A stretch of DNA of 64,000 nucleotides, taken from positions 1 to 64,000 of the forward strand of contig WGMA01000018.1 of NCBI GenBank assembly GCA_016125285.1, written 5' to 3'. Origin of the DNA: Phycisphaera sp. Its GTDB lineage: Bacteria; Planctomycetota; Phycisphaerae; Phycisphaerales; Zrk34. The position numbers and the translations under genes are program-made. The notes beneath the pieces are model-generated. The model did not search any database. It was given only the letters and a program-made list of their open reading frames with translations, and was not told the origin of the DNA. This document shows positions 56,534 through 64,000 of the stretch, piece after piece (positions within the stretch are counted from its first letter, which is position 1; each line of letters begins with the position of its first letter).

Positions 56534-57571
56534 ATGACATTTTGGTCTGCAATAGTCATCTTATTGATCGGCTTCGCCAGCGTGTCCCTTGCGGGCGAGA
56601 CCAAGAACTCGATCGGCATGAGGCTGGTAAGCATCGCGCCCGGTGAGTTCAACATGGGCATGCTCAACGAGCACCGGCTGAAGCTGCTGCACAAGTTCAG
56701 CGCGTATCAGCGCGAGATTCACGACTACGTCGAGACACCGCAGTTTCCGGTGAAGATCACGAAGGGTTTCGAGATGGGGGCGACGGAGGTGACGGTGGGG
56801 CAGTTCCGCGCGTTTGTGGAGGCGACGGGTTACAAGACGGACGCGGAGCGTGCGGGTGAAGCGTGGGTGTTCACACCGGACGCGAAGCGCGAGTCGGAGC
56901 GGTTCGCGCCGAAGAAGGGCGCGAGCTGGCGTGACCCGGGGTTTGAACAGACCGACGCGCACCCGGTGACGTGCGTGTCGTGGAAGGACGCGATGGCGTT
57001 CTGCAAGTGGCTCGGCGAGAAGGAAGGCGTGACGTACCGCCTGCCGACCGAGGCCGAGTGGGAGTACGCGTGTCGCGCGTCGACGTGGACGATCTACTGC
57101 AGCGGCGACGAGCCCGACAGCGTGTACGCCTACGGCAACGTCGCCGACGCGGCGCTCTACGCGGTGCACCCGCAGGACGTCATCCGGCAGCGGACGCACG
57201 CGTTGAAGCCGGGCGAGGGCGATGGGTTTGTGTACACCGCGCCGGTCGGGTCGCTGAAGCCCAACCTGTGGGGGCTGTACGACATGCACGGCAACGTGTG
57301 GGAATGGTGCAGCGACAAGTACTCCGACCGCATCTATAAGGACATGGCCGAGGAGGCCCGCAAGAAGGGCAGCCGCAGCAAGCCGGCGCCGATCGAGGAC
57401 CCTCAGGGGCCGGACGACACGCCGCAGCACAAGCACGGGGACTGGCGTTCGCTGCGGGGCGGGTCGTGGTACGTGGCGCCGATGCAGTGCCGATCGTCCG
57501 TGCGCGCCTTCGCGGAGGCGGCCGATGCGTTCAGTTACATCGGTTTCCGGGTGGTTCGCGAGGCCCGATGA
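56534..57571 (+). CDS. Secreted FGE-sulfatase (SUMF1) domain protein
   Basis: A 345-residue protein with a signal peptide (about residues 2-22, [18 protein letters not shown]) and one FGE-sulfatase domain from about 25 to the end. Landmarks are [61 protein letters not shown] and [19 protein letters not shown]. In true formylglycine-generating enzymes the last region holds two copper-binding cysteines; here only the second position is Cys and the first is Val. It is therefore probably not the sulfatase maturase but a relative with another role, such as ligand binding. The ATG at 56534 follows the repeat by one base, and no Shine-Dalgarno is visible. Confidence 0.88.
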   Translation: MTFWSAIVILLIGFASVSLAGETKNSIGMRLVSIAPGEFNMGMLNEHRLKLLHKFSAYQREIHDYVETPQFPVKITKGFEMGATEVTVGQFRAFVEATGYKTDAERAGEAWVFTPDAKRESERFAPKKGASWRDPGFEQTDAHPVTCVSWKDAMAFCKWLGEKEGVTYRLPTEAEWEYACRASTWTIYCSGDEPDSVYAYGNVADAALYAVHPQDVIRQRTHALKPGEGDGFVYTAPVGSLKPNLWGLYDMHGNVWEWCSDKYSDRIYKDMAEEARKKGSRSKPAPIEDPQGPDDTPQHKHGDWRSLRGGSWYVAPMQCRSSVRAFAEAADAFSYIGFRVVREAR

Positions 57572-57723
57572 CCGCCGTTTTTCGTTATTTTCCGCTGTCA
57601 CTCCGCCTGAATCGTGTCCAGCCCTTCACGGGGCGTCATTCTATGCTATTTATTTGCCGTATCGAATGTTATGTGAATTAACATAGCTCATATCCTGCTA
57701 ACAAATCCGCACTAATCGGACCA

Positions 57724-57763
57724 GTTAACCAAAAGCTAACAGTCCGCTAGTACAAGCCTAAAT
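57724..57763 (+). promoter_or_regulatory. Pho-box-like promoter upstream of pstS
   Basis: Two direct repeat units with an 11-base period, GTTAACCAAAA (57724-57734) and GCTAACAGTCC (57735-57745), resemble the repeats bound by PhoB/PhoP response regulators. A -10-like CTAAAT follows at 57758-57763, 12 bases after the second unit, and no -35 is present, as in Pho-activated promoters. Another GCTAACA lies at 57697-57703. The surroundings are unusually AT-rich for this genome. Confidence 0.55.
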
Positions 57764-57829
57764 GGCCCTACGTAGCATCACCGGCGTAACGGTTGTGAGG
57801 ATTCCCTACCTTTGAAGGAGAACATCAAA

Positions 57830-58825
57830 ATGATCCGCAAGCGCAACCTCATCGCGACGGCCCTGTTTGCCGTTGTGGCCGGTCTGTCGGTGCCGGCAAT
57901 GGCTCAGGTCCAGGTCGATTCGCGTCTTCCGAACTACACCCCGACGGGTGGCGTGTCGGGTGCGATCAAGAGTGTCGGTTCCGACACGATGAACAACCTG
58001 CAGACCCTGTGGGGCGAGAAGTACGTCTCGTTCTACCCCAACGTCCCGGTCGAGATCGAAGGCAAGGGTTCTTCGACGGCCCCGCCGGCGCTGATCGCCG
58101 GTTCGTCGAACTTCGGCCCGATGAGCCGCTCGATGAAGGACAAGGAGATCGACGAGTTCGAGAAGCGCTACGGCTACAAGCCCACCGCGCTGCGTACGTC
58201 GATCGACATGCTCGCCGTGTACGTCCATAAGGACAACCCGATCGCGAAGACCGGCCTGAGCCTCGAGCAGCTCGACGGCATCTTCTCCAAGACCCGCAAG
58301 AGCGGCGCCGCGGAGATCACCACGTGGGGCCAGCTCGGCCTGACCGGCGAGTGGGCCAGCAAGCCGATCTCCCTGTACGGTCGTAACTCCGCCTCCGGCA
58401 CCTACGGCTACTTCAAGGATCACGCGCTGTTCAAGGGTGACTACAAGGACAGCGTCAAGGAGCAGCCCGGCTCGGCTTCGGTCGTCCAGGGTGTCGCTTC
58501 CGACAAGTACGGCATCGGCTACTCCGGCATCGGCTACCGCACGGCTGACGTCGCCGTCGTCCCGCTGGCTCACAAGAGCGGCGAGAAGGCCGTCCCCGCC
58601 GAGCCGAACAACGTCTCGGAGTACCCCCTCGCCCGCTTCCTGTACCTGAACGTGAACTACAAGCCCGGCTCGAAGCTCGACCCGCTGCGTGCCGAGTACC
58701 TGAAGCTCGTGTTCTCGAAGCAGGGCCAGGAAGTCGTGATCAAGGACGGCTACCTGCCGGTGAGCTACAACATCGCCAAGCAGGACCTGTCGAACGTCGG
58801 TATCAACATCGACACCGACTATTGA
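57830..58825 (+). CDS. pstS: Phosphate ABC transporter substrate-binding protein PstS
   Basis: A 331-residue periplasmic phosphate-binding protein. The signal peptide covers residues 1-25 (IATALFAVVAGLSVPAMA). The phosphate-binding segments are IKSVGSDTMNNL, EGKGSSTAPPALIAGSSNFGPMSR and YGRNSASGTYGYFKD. The length is typical. AAGGAG at 57815-57820 lies nine bases before the ATG, and an in-frame TTG just upstream is rejected. The codon choice (more GGT, CGT and TCC than neighbours) suggests high expression. A Pho-box-like sequence lies upstream and a terminator separates it from pstC, which fits its need for excess over the permease. Confidence 0.96.
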   Translation: MIRKRNLIATALFAVVAGLSVPAMAQVQVDSRLPNYTPTGGVSGAIKSVGSDTMNNLQTLWGEKYVSFYPNVPVEIEGKGSSTAPPALIAGSSNFGPMSRSMKDKEIDEFEKRYGYKPTALRTSIDMLAVYVHKDNPIAKTGLSLEQLDGIFSKTRKSGAAEITTWGQLGLTGEWASKPISLYGRNSASGTYGYFKDHALFKGDYKDSVKEQPGSASVVQGVASDKYGIGYSGIGYRTADVAVVPLAHKSGEKAVPAEPNNVSEYPLARFLYLNVNYKPGSKLDPLRAEYLKLVFSKQGQEVVIKDGYLPVSYNIAKQDLSNVGINIDTDY

Positions 58826-58870
58826 TCGGGATCGCACAACCGATCAGTCAGTACGACTAGTGCACACATG

Positions 58871-58903
58871 CAGGTGGCAGCTTGATCGCTGTCACCTGTT
58901 TTT
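58871..58903 (+). terminator. Attenuating terminator between pstS and pstC
   Basis: CAGGTGGCAGC at 58871-58881 pairs with GCTGTCACCTG at 58888-58898 (one G-T wobble), with a six-base loop and then five T residues. It is a strong intrinsic terminator located 45 bases after pstS and 20 before pstC. Read-through of a fraction of transcripts would give more PstS than PstC/PstA. Confidence 0.85.
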
Positions 58904-58923
58904 CAAGACACGGACCCTCATCA

Positions 58924-61836
58924 ATGGCCGAGCCGACTCCCAGTGCGTTCACCGGTCGCAGCCGCCAGCGGGCGACCAAGCGGAGCGTGATCATCTCCGA
59001 TCTCGTCGCCCGCGTGCTGATCACCTTCGGCGGCATCGGCACGATCCTGGCGGTCATCGGGGTGTGCGGGTACCTGCTTCTGGAAGTGATGCCGCTGTTC
59101 GCCCCGGCCGAGGTCTCGGCGCCGCACGACGTCAAGGCCGCGTGGGAGGGCGACGTGCCCGTCATGGTCCGCATGGACGAGTACCGTGTGATGGGCTGGG
59201 CGCTGACCGCCGACGGCAAGCTCGAAACATTCCGCACCGATACCGGGGAGCGACTCGACCAGCAGCCGTTGTTCAGCGGGCACAAGGTCACCGCGGTGTC
59301 GTTCCCCATCGGCGGCGATCAGGGTGCGGTGGGCCTCGACGACGGCTCGGTGCACCTCATCAACGTCAAGTTTGCGACGACGTTTGTGCCGCCGGCGGAG
59401 ATCCCCGCGGAGGTGCGCGCCAAGCTCGAAGGCACGGAGGAATCCGCCGCCGCCGTCGCCTTTAACAAGGGCATGGTCCAGATGACGACGCAGGGGCAGT
59501 ATCGCCACCAGAAGCTGCTCGTCACGCCGGTGAAAGAGGTTAAGGTCGGCGACACGCCCGTCCGGGAACTGGCGTTCGGCTACCGGGCCGAAGACCCCAT
59601 GATCTGTGCGGTGAACGGGAAGGGCGAGACCGCCAAGCTCATCGCGATCGTGGGACATGAAGCCGACGACTTTCTGACCGGCGCCCGCACGCTGAAGTTC
59701 AGCGCACCGGTCGAGCTTCCGTACAAGCCGCTGTCGACCACGCCGATCAAGTTCGTCGGCATCTCGGGCCCCGGCTCGGAAATCTACGTCATCTGGGAAG
59801 ACGGGCAGATGCTCCGGATCGACGCACGCGATCTGGACGCGGTGCGGCTGGCCGAGACGGGGCGGCTGGTCGAGCAGGGCGTGACGATCACGCGCGCCGA
59901 CTTCGTGCTGGCCAACAACACGATCGTGTGGGGCGACTCCAAGGGCCGCATCAGCGGGGGCTTCCTCGTACGCCTGCCCACGAAGCTCGCCGACCCGGAT
60001 GAACACGCGTTCGTCGAACGCTACGCGATTCGCGACGCCGAGCGGGCGGAGGGCGAGACGAACACCTTCGTCGTGACCAAGCACCTGATGCGTTCGGGGC
60101 CCAAGCTCACGTCGATGGTCGCGTCGCAGCGTTCGCGTCTGATGCTGTGCGGGTTCGAGGACGGCTCGATGCGTCTGTACAACGTGACCAACGAGGGTCA
60201 GCTGGCGGAGGCCTTCACCCAGGCCCGCAAGCCGATCCACCTGCTCGTGATGGCGCCGAAGGAAGACGGGATTCTTGCGATCGGCGACGACGCGGTGAAC
60301 GCTTACGACTTCGACCCGATGTTCCACGAAGTGACGATGGCGGCGTTGTTCCTGCCGGTGTGGTACGAGGGTTACTCGAAGCCCGAGCACACGTGGCAGA
60401 GCTCCGCGGGGCACACCGGCGCCGAGCCGAAGTTCGGCATGATGCCGCTGATGTTCGGCACGATCAAGGCGACGGTCTACGCGATGCTGTTCGGCGCGCC
60501 GCTGGCGTTGCTGGCGGCGATCTACTCCAGCGAGTTCCTGCATCCGCGGATCAAGGCGGGCGTGAAGCCGACGATCGAGATGATGGCTTCGCTGCCGTCG
60601 GTCGTGCTCGGGTTCGTCGCGGCCCTGGTGTTCGCGCCGCTCGTCGAGGACATCGTCCCGACGATGCTGGCCGCGTTCCTCACGCTGCCGCTCGCGTTCC
60701 TGTTCGGCGCGTACGTGTGGCAGCTGCTGCCGCATCAGTGGACGCTTCGGTTGTCCCACGCGCGATTCGGCTTCTTCATCCTCCCCGTGCTGCTCGGCAT
60801 CGCCGGGGCGGTCGTGGTCGGCCCGGTGGTGCAGTCGACGATGTTCCACGGCGAACTCAAGGGCTGGCTGCAGTACAGCGCCAGGGACGCGCAGATCGCG
60901 TCCAACGAGCTGTCGCAGGCGGCGGCCGCGGCCGGCGAGACGCAGGCCGCGAGTGACGCGAGCCGGATGGCTGACCTCATCGGTGACTCAAAGATCGCGG
61001 AGGCTCGCTCGGTCGCCACGTCGCTGGCCGGCACGCTCAAGGACAAGGACCTGGCCGCCAAGGCCGCTGGCATGGCGCATCGCCTGCTTCATCACAATTC
61101 GACGTACGGCTGGATGATCCTGCTACTGCCGCTGGCCGGCATCTTCACCGCGCTGCTCTACGTCCGCACGGTCGGCGAGTGGCTGCGGCGACACGCGACG
61201 GACTGGAGCCGCACGAAGCTGGCGTGGGCCGACCTGGCGAAGTTCGTCTCCGGCCTGATCGTGGCGTGCCTCATCGCGCTGATCGCCGGCGCGCTGCTCA
61301 ACCAGATCGGCTTCGACCCGCGCGGCCCTTGGAAGATCTGGGGCCTCGACTTCAGCGTCATGGGCACCTACCAGCAACGCAACAGCCTGATCGTGGGCTT
61401 CTTCATGGGCTTCGCCGTCATCCCGATCATCTACACGATCGCCGACGACGCGCTGACCAGCGTGCCCGAGCACCTCCGCTCGGCGTCGCTCGGCGCCGGC
61501 GCCACGCCCTGGCAGACCTCCATCCGCATCGTCATCCCCACCGCGATGAGCGGGCTGTTCAGCGCGTTGATGATCGGCCTCGGCCGCGCCGTCGGCGAAA
61601 CCATGATCGTGCTCATGGCCACGGGCAACACGCCCGTGCTCCAGATGAACGTGTTCAACGGCCTGCGCACGCTGTCGGCCAACATCGCCGTCGAACTGCC
61701 CGAGGCCCCCAAAGGCGACGTCCACTTCCGCACGCTGTTCTTCGCGGCGCTGGTGTTGTTCGCGATGACGTTCATGGTGAACCTCGTGGCCGAGATGGTT
61801 CGGCTCCGGTTCCGCAAGAGGGCGGTGGCGCTATGA
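58924..61836 (+). CDS. pstC: Phosphate ABC transporter permease PstC, extra-long form
   Basis: A 970-residue permease, three times the 319 residues of E. coli PstC. The first transmembrane helix is at about residues 38-62. A periplasmic insert of about 435 residues (65-500) with beta-propeller-like repeats follows. The permease core starts near 507 (MFGTIKATVYAMLFGAPLAL). A second, helical insert (about 641-723, Ala/Ser/Glu-rich) lies between membrane helices. The ATPase-contacting EAA loop (SLGAGATPWQTSIRIVIP) is near 854, followed by GLGRAVGETMIVLMATGN. Long PstC forms with large periplasmic inserts are known in pseudomonads. ATG 58924 is preferred to the one at 58882, which overlaps the terminator. 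Confidence 0.93.
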   Translation: MAEPTPSAFTGRSRQRATKRSVIISDLVARVLITFGGIGTILAVIGVCGYLLLEVMPLFAPAEVSAPHDVKAAWEGDVPVMVRMDEYRVMGWALTADGKLETFRTDTGERLDQQPLFSGHKVTAVSFPIGGDQGAVGLDDGSVHLINVKFATTFVPPAEIPAEVRAKLEGTEESAAAVAFNKGMVQMTTQGQYRHQKLLVTPVKEVKVGDTPVRELAFGYRAEDPMICAVNGKGETAKLIAIVGHEADDFLTGARTLKFSAPVELPYKPLSTTPIKFVGISGPGSEIYVIWEDGQMLRIDARDLDAVRLAETGRLVEQGVTITRADFVLANNTIVWGDSKGRISGGFLVRLPTKLADPDEHAFVERYAIRDAERAEGETNTFVVTKHLMRSGPKLTSMVASQRSRLMLCGFEDGSMRLYNVTNEGQLAEAFTQARKPIHLLVMAPKEDGILAIGDDAVNAYDFDPMFHEVTMAALFLPVWYEGYSKPEHTWQSSAGHTGAEPKFGMMPLMFGTIKATVYAMLFGAPLALLAAIYSSEFLHPRIKAGVKPTIEMMASLPSVVLGFVAALVFAPLVEDIVPTMLAAFLTLPLAFLFGAYVWQLLPHQWTLRLSHARFGFFILPVLLGIAGAVVVGPVVQSTMFHGELKGWLQYSARDAQIASNELSQAAAAAGETQAASDASRMADLIGDSKIAEARSVATSLAGTLKDKDLAAKAAGMAHRLLHHNSTYGWMILLLPLAGIFTALLYVRTVGEWLRRHATDWSRTKLAWADLAKFVSGLIVACLIALIAGALLNQIGFDPRGPWKIWGLDFSVMGTYQQRNSLIVGFFMGFAVIPIIYTIADDALTSVPEHLRSASLGAGATPWQTSIRIVIPTAMSGLFSALMIGLGRAVGETMIVLMATGNTPVLQMNVFNGLRTLSANIAVELPEAPKGDVHFRTLFFAALVLFAMTFMVNLVAEMVRLRFRKRAVAL

Positions 61837-64000
61837 GTTCAGACAAGCCCGAACAGGTCGACGGCGCCGCCGCGCCCGCGAAGCCGAAGCGTATGCGTCG
61901 ACGCCGCGCCCGCTCGGCGTTGTTCTCCGTCGGCGAGCCGATGATCTGGCTGACCGGCGCCGGGCTGATGCTCTGCACGCTGATGGTGCTGGGGCTGCTC
62001 GTCCTGGTGTTCAACTTCGGCATGGGCACGTTCTGGCCCGGGCCGATCATCAAGGTGACCACGCACTCCGGCGAAGTCTACATGGGCGCGGTCACACGCG
62101 AGAACCGCTACGTGCCCGAACCGTCGATGCTGGAGAGCCTGCCCCCCGAAGAAGCGAAGCGAGCCAGGGCGGAGATGGCGCAGGACGCCGAAGGCCACAT
62201 CTATCGTCGCCTGTTCCGCACCGGCAACTTCCGCATCACGCAGAGCCACTTCTCGTGGGTCGACGAGTTCCAGGTCGCCGAGGAGACGCGACCGGAGTGG
62301 GCGATGCTCGTCGAACGCCGCGAGTGGGGCGTGTTCTTCGGGACCCCCGACGCGTACGTCTACGTCGACAACGTCATCGACATGGACACGGACAAGTCGA
62401 ACGACTTCGCGTTGAAAGAGAAGGCCAAGCAGATCGCCGCGAGCAAGCCCGACACGCAGTTCGTCGCGACCGTGTTCAGCAGCGGCCGCGAAACGCTCAA
62501 GGTGATTCCCGGCACGGAGATCGACGACGCGCTGCGCGTGCTGGGCACCGCGGAGATCCACAGCGGGGCGGAGGCGACGTGGGACGCGTTCAACCGGTAT
62601 CACGACGAGGTCGAGGCACGCTGGGAGAAGCGTCGCAACCTCGAGAAGTTCGATACCGGCCGCGTCAACGCGAAGCAGGAGTCGGCCCGGCTCGCGATGC
62701 GTGACGCGGAGCTCGAGCTGGAAGACGCGAAGCACATGTACGGCGACGACTCCGACGCCGCGGCCGACGCGCGGAAGCGTCTCGAAGCGGCCAAGGCCAA
62801 GTACGAGGAGGTCTCCAAGTGGGTGGACGCCGAGTTCGGCCGCATCCGCAAGGAGATCAACGCGATCAACACCGAGAACGCCCGCTACATGCTCGAGCTG
62901 ACCACGGCCGGCGAAGGGGCGATGAAGCCGGTCACGATGCTCCAGCCGCTGGACGGGATCGTGCGGATGTTCCCCGCGAACCAGCTGAGCTTCGGCCAGA
63001 AGATGGGTGTCTACGGGTCGCGCTGGTGGGAGTTCCTGTTCGACGAGCCGCGCGAAGCCAACAGCGAGGGCGGCGTGTGGCCGGCGATCTTCGGCACCGT
63101 CACGATGACGCTCATCATGTCGCTGGCGGTCGTGCCGTTCGGCGTGCTCGCGGCGTTGTACATCCGCGAGTACGCGAAGGCCGGCCCGATCATCTCGGTC
63201 CTGCGGATCGCGATCACGAACCTCGCGGGCGTGCCCTCGATCGTGTTCGGCGTGTTCGGACTCGGCTTCTTCTGCTACAAGGTCGGCGCGTTCATCGACG
63301 GCGGACCGACGGGCCTGGGCGTGGACCACATGGCGCCGCTGGGCTGGTGGATCCTGCTGGTGGTCGCGGCGGTCACGGGCAACGCGGCGTTCTTTTCCTG
63401 GCTCGTGTCGATGCGGAAGGCCAAGCAGTTCGATGAGTCCTCGCGGGCGCTTTCCCGCCTGTTGTCGTGGGCTTCGGTGGCGCTTTGGATCGGTTGCTTC
63501 ATCATGACGGCGGTGCTGATCGTGTTCGTGCCGTACTTCGACGGATTCTTCCGCGCGTCGCTGCCGAACCCGACCTACGGCAAGGGCGGCCTGATCTGGG
63601 CGTCGCTGACGCTGGCGCTGCTGACGCTGCCGGTGGTGATCGTCGCGACCGAAGAGGCGCTGTCCGCGGTGCCCGGCTCGATGCGCGAAGGCGCGTTCGC
63701 CTGCGGAGCCTCGAAGTGGCAGACGATCCGCACGATCGTCCTGCCGCGCGCGATGCCCGGCATCATGACCGGCGCCATCCTCGCGATGGCGCGCGGCGCC
63801 GGCGAGGTCGCGCCCCTCATGCTCGTCGGCGCCGTCAAGCTCGCCCCGCACCTGCCGATCGACAGCGTGTTCCCGTACGTGCACCCCGAGCGCAGCTTCA
63901 TGCACCTCGGCTTCCATATATACGACGTCGGATTCCAGAGCCAGAACTCCGAGGCCGCCAAGCCCATGGTGTACACCACCACGCTGCTGCTGATCCTGAT
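61833..64000 (+). CDS. pstA: Phosphate ABC transporter permease PstA, extra-long form (cut by window end)
   Basis: The gene overlaps the pstC stop as ATGA and runs off the window after 722 codons; E. coli PstA has 296 residues. A basic N-terminus and first helix (about 38-62) are followed by a periplasmic insert of about 350 residues. A long coiled coil lies at about 259-352 (ARLAMRDAELELEDAKHMY). The permease core begins near 419 (IFGTVTMTLIMSLAVVPFGV), and the EAA loop GAFACGASKWQTIRTIVLP lies near 623, followed by ARGAGEVAPLMLVGA. The C-terminus is missing here, and pstB is expected next. Confidence 0.92.
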   Translation, partial: MSSDKPEQVDGAAAPAKPKRMRRRRARSALFSVGEPMIWLTGAGLMLCTLMVLGLLVLVFNFGMGTFWPGPIIKVTTHSGEVYMGAVTRENRYVPEPSMLESLPPEEAKRARAEMAQDAEGHIYRRLFRTGNFRITQSHFSWVDEFQVAEETRPEWAMLVERREWGVFFGTPDAYVYVDNVIDMDTDKSNDFALKEKAKQIAASKPDTQFVATVFSSGRETLKVIPGTEIDDALRVLGTAEIHSGAEATWDAFNRYHDEVEARWEKRRNLEKFDTGRVNAKQESARLAMRDAELELEDAKHMYGDDSDAAADARKRLEAAKAKYEEVSKWVDAEFGRIRKEINAINTENARYMLELTTAGEGAMKPVTMLQPLDGIVRMFPANQLSFGQKMGVYGSRWWEFLFDEPREANSEGGVWPAIFGTVTMTLIMSLAVVPFGVLAALYIREYAKAGPIISVLRIAITNLAGVPSIVFGVFGLGFFCYKVGAFIDGGPTGLGVDHMAPLGWWILLVVAAVTGNAAFFSWLVSMRKAKQFDESSRALSRLLSWASVALWIGCFIMTAVLIVFVPYFDGFFRASLPNPTYGKGGLIWASLTLALLTLPVVIVATEEALSAVPGSMREGAFACGASKWQTIRTIVLPRAMPGIMTGAILAMARGAGEVAPLMLVGAVKLAPHLPIDSVFPYVHPERSFMHLGFHIYDVGFQSQNSEAAKPMVYTTTLLLIL

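Overview
The window is GC-rich, densely coded DNA from a planctomycete. A member of the class Phycisphaerae is the likeliest source, but that is inference. The main evidence is six two-gene modules of kinds expanded in Planctomycetes. Three pair a DUF1592-type 'planctomycete cytochrome c' protein with a DUF1552 protein. Three pair a DUF1549/DUF1553 cytochrome-like protein with a DUF1501 protein. A sulfatase, a DUF1080 protein, PDZ-DUF6288 proteins, a LacI-like/AraC regulator and a sigma/FecR-LamG pair fit the same picture. No rRNA, tRNA, CRISPR array, prophage or classical insertion sequence was recognised.

Layout. 1-4140: a gene tail, a palindromic repeat, and a DUF1592/DUF1552 module on the minus strand. 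4.5-11.1 kb: mostly housekeeping and metabolic genes (ettA, a small membrane protein, a SASA-type esterase, a threonine aldolase, a zinc-ribbon protein, a Gfo/Idh/MocA oxidoreductase), with twin GC-rich palindromes behind two of them. 11.1-17.5 kb: two PDZ-DUF6288 paralogues divergent from a XylR-type regulator. 17.7-29.7 kb: a sigma factor coupled to a FecR-LamG protein, divergent from two tandem DUF1549/DUF1553 + DUF1501 modules. 29.8-33.9 kb: an RRM protein with a possible RNA switch in its leader, a ribosome hibernation factor, a GSDH-type beta-propeller/cytochrome protein and a GntR regulator. 34.1-45.7 kb: a DUF1592/DUF1552 module, a sulfatase, a DUF1080 protein, another DUF1549/DUF1553 + DUF1501 module and a PPC-domain protein. 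45.8-51.9 kb: an RsbW-like kinase, a STAS protein, MlaE, MlaF, MlaD and a TPR lipoprotein, facing a GAF-PP2C phosphatase. 52.1-57.6 kb: the last DUF1592/DUF1552 module, a small cassette with a four-helix-bundle gene between heptamer repeats, and an FGE-like protein. 57.6-64 kb: a phosphate uptake operon (pstS, pstC, start of pstA) behind a Pho-box-like promoter.

How the genes work together. Each module pairs a secreted protein with CxxCH haem motifs and a partner with a Tat-type leader. Carbohydrate-binding-like inserts (LamG, discoidin-like) and the nearby sulfatase, DUF1080 protein and sugar regulators suggest extracytoplasmic polysaccharide use. The 45.8-51.9 kb block holds every piece of a kinase/STAS/phosphatase partner switch around an Mla lipid transporter. 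The pst genes respond to phosphate limitation.

The most unusual signals outside genes are families of short repeats: paired 7-bp-period arrays (one pair flanking the four-helix-bundle gene, others forming the N-terminal codons of exported proteins), four copies of a two-armed palindromic element, and a large inverted repeat upstream of ettA. The two best candidates for an undescribed system are the heptamer-repeat/four-helix-bundle cassette and the phospho-switch/Mla operon.
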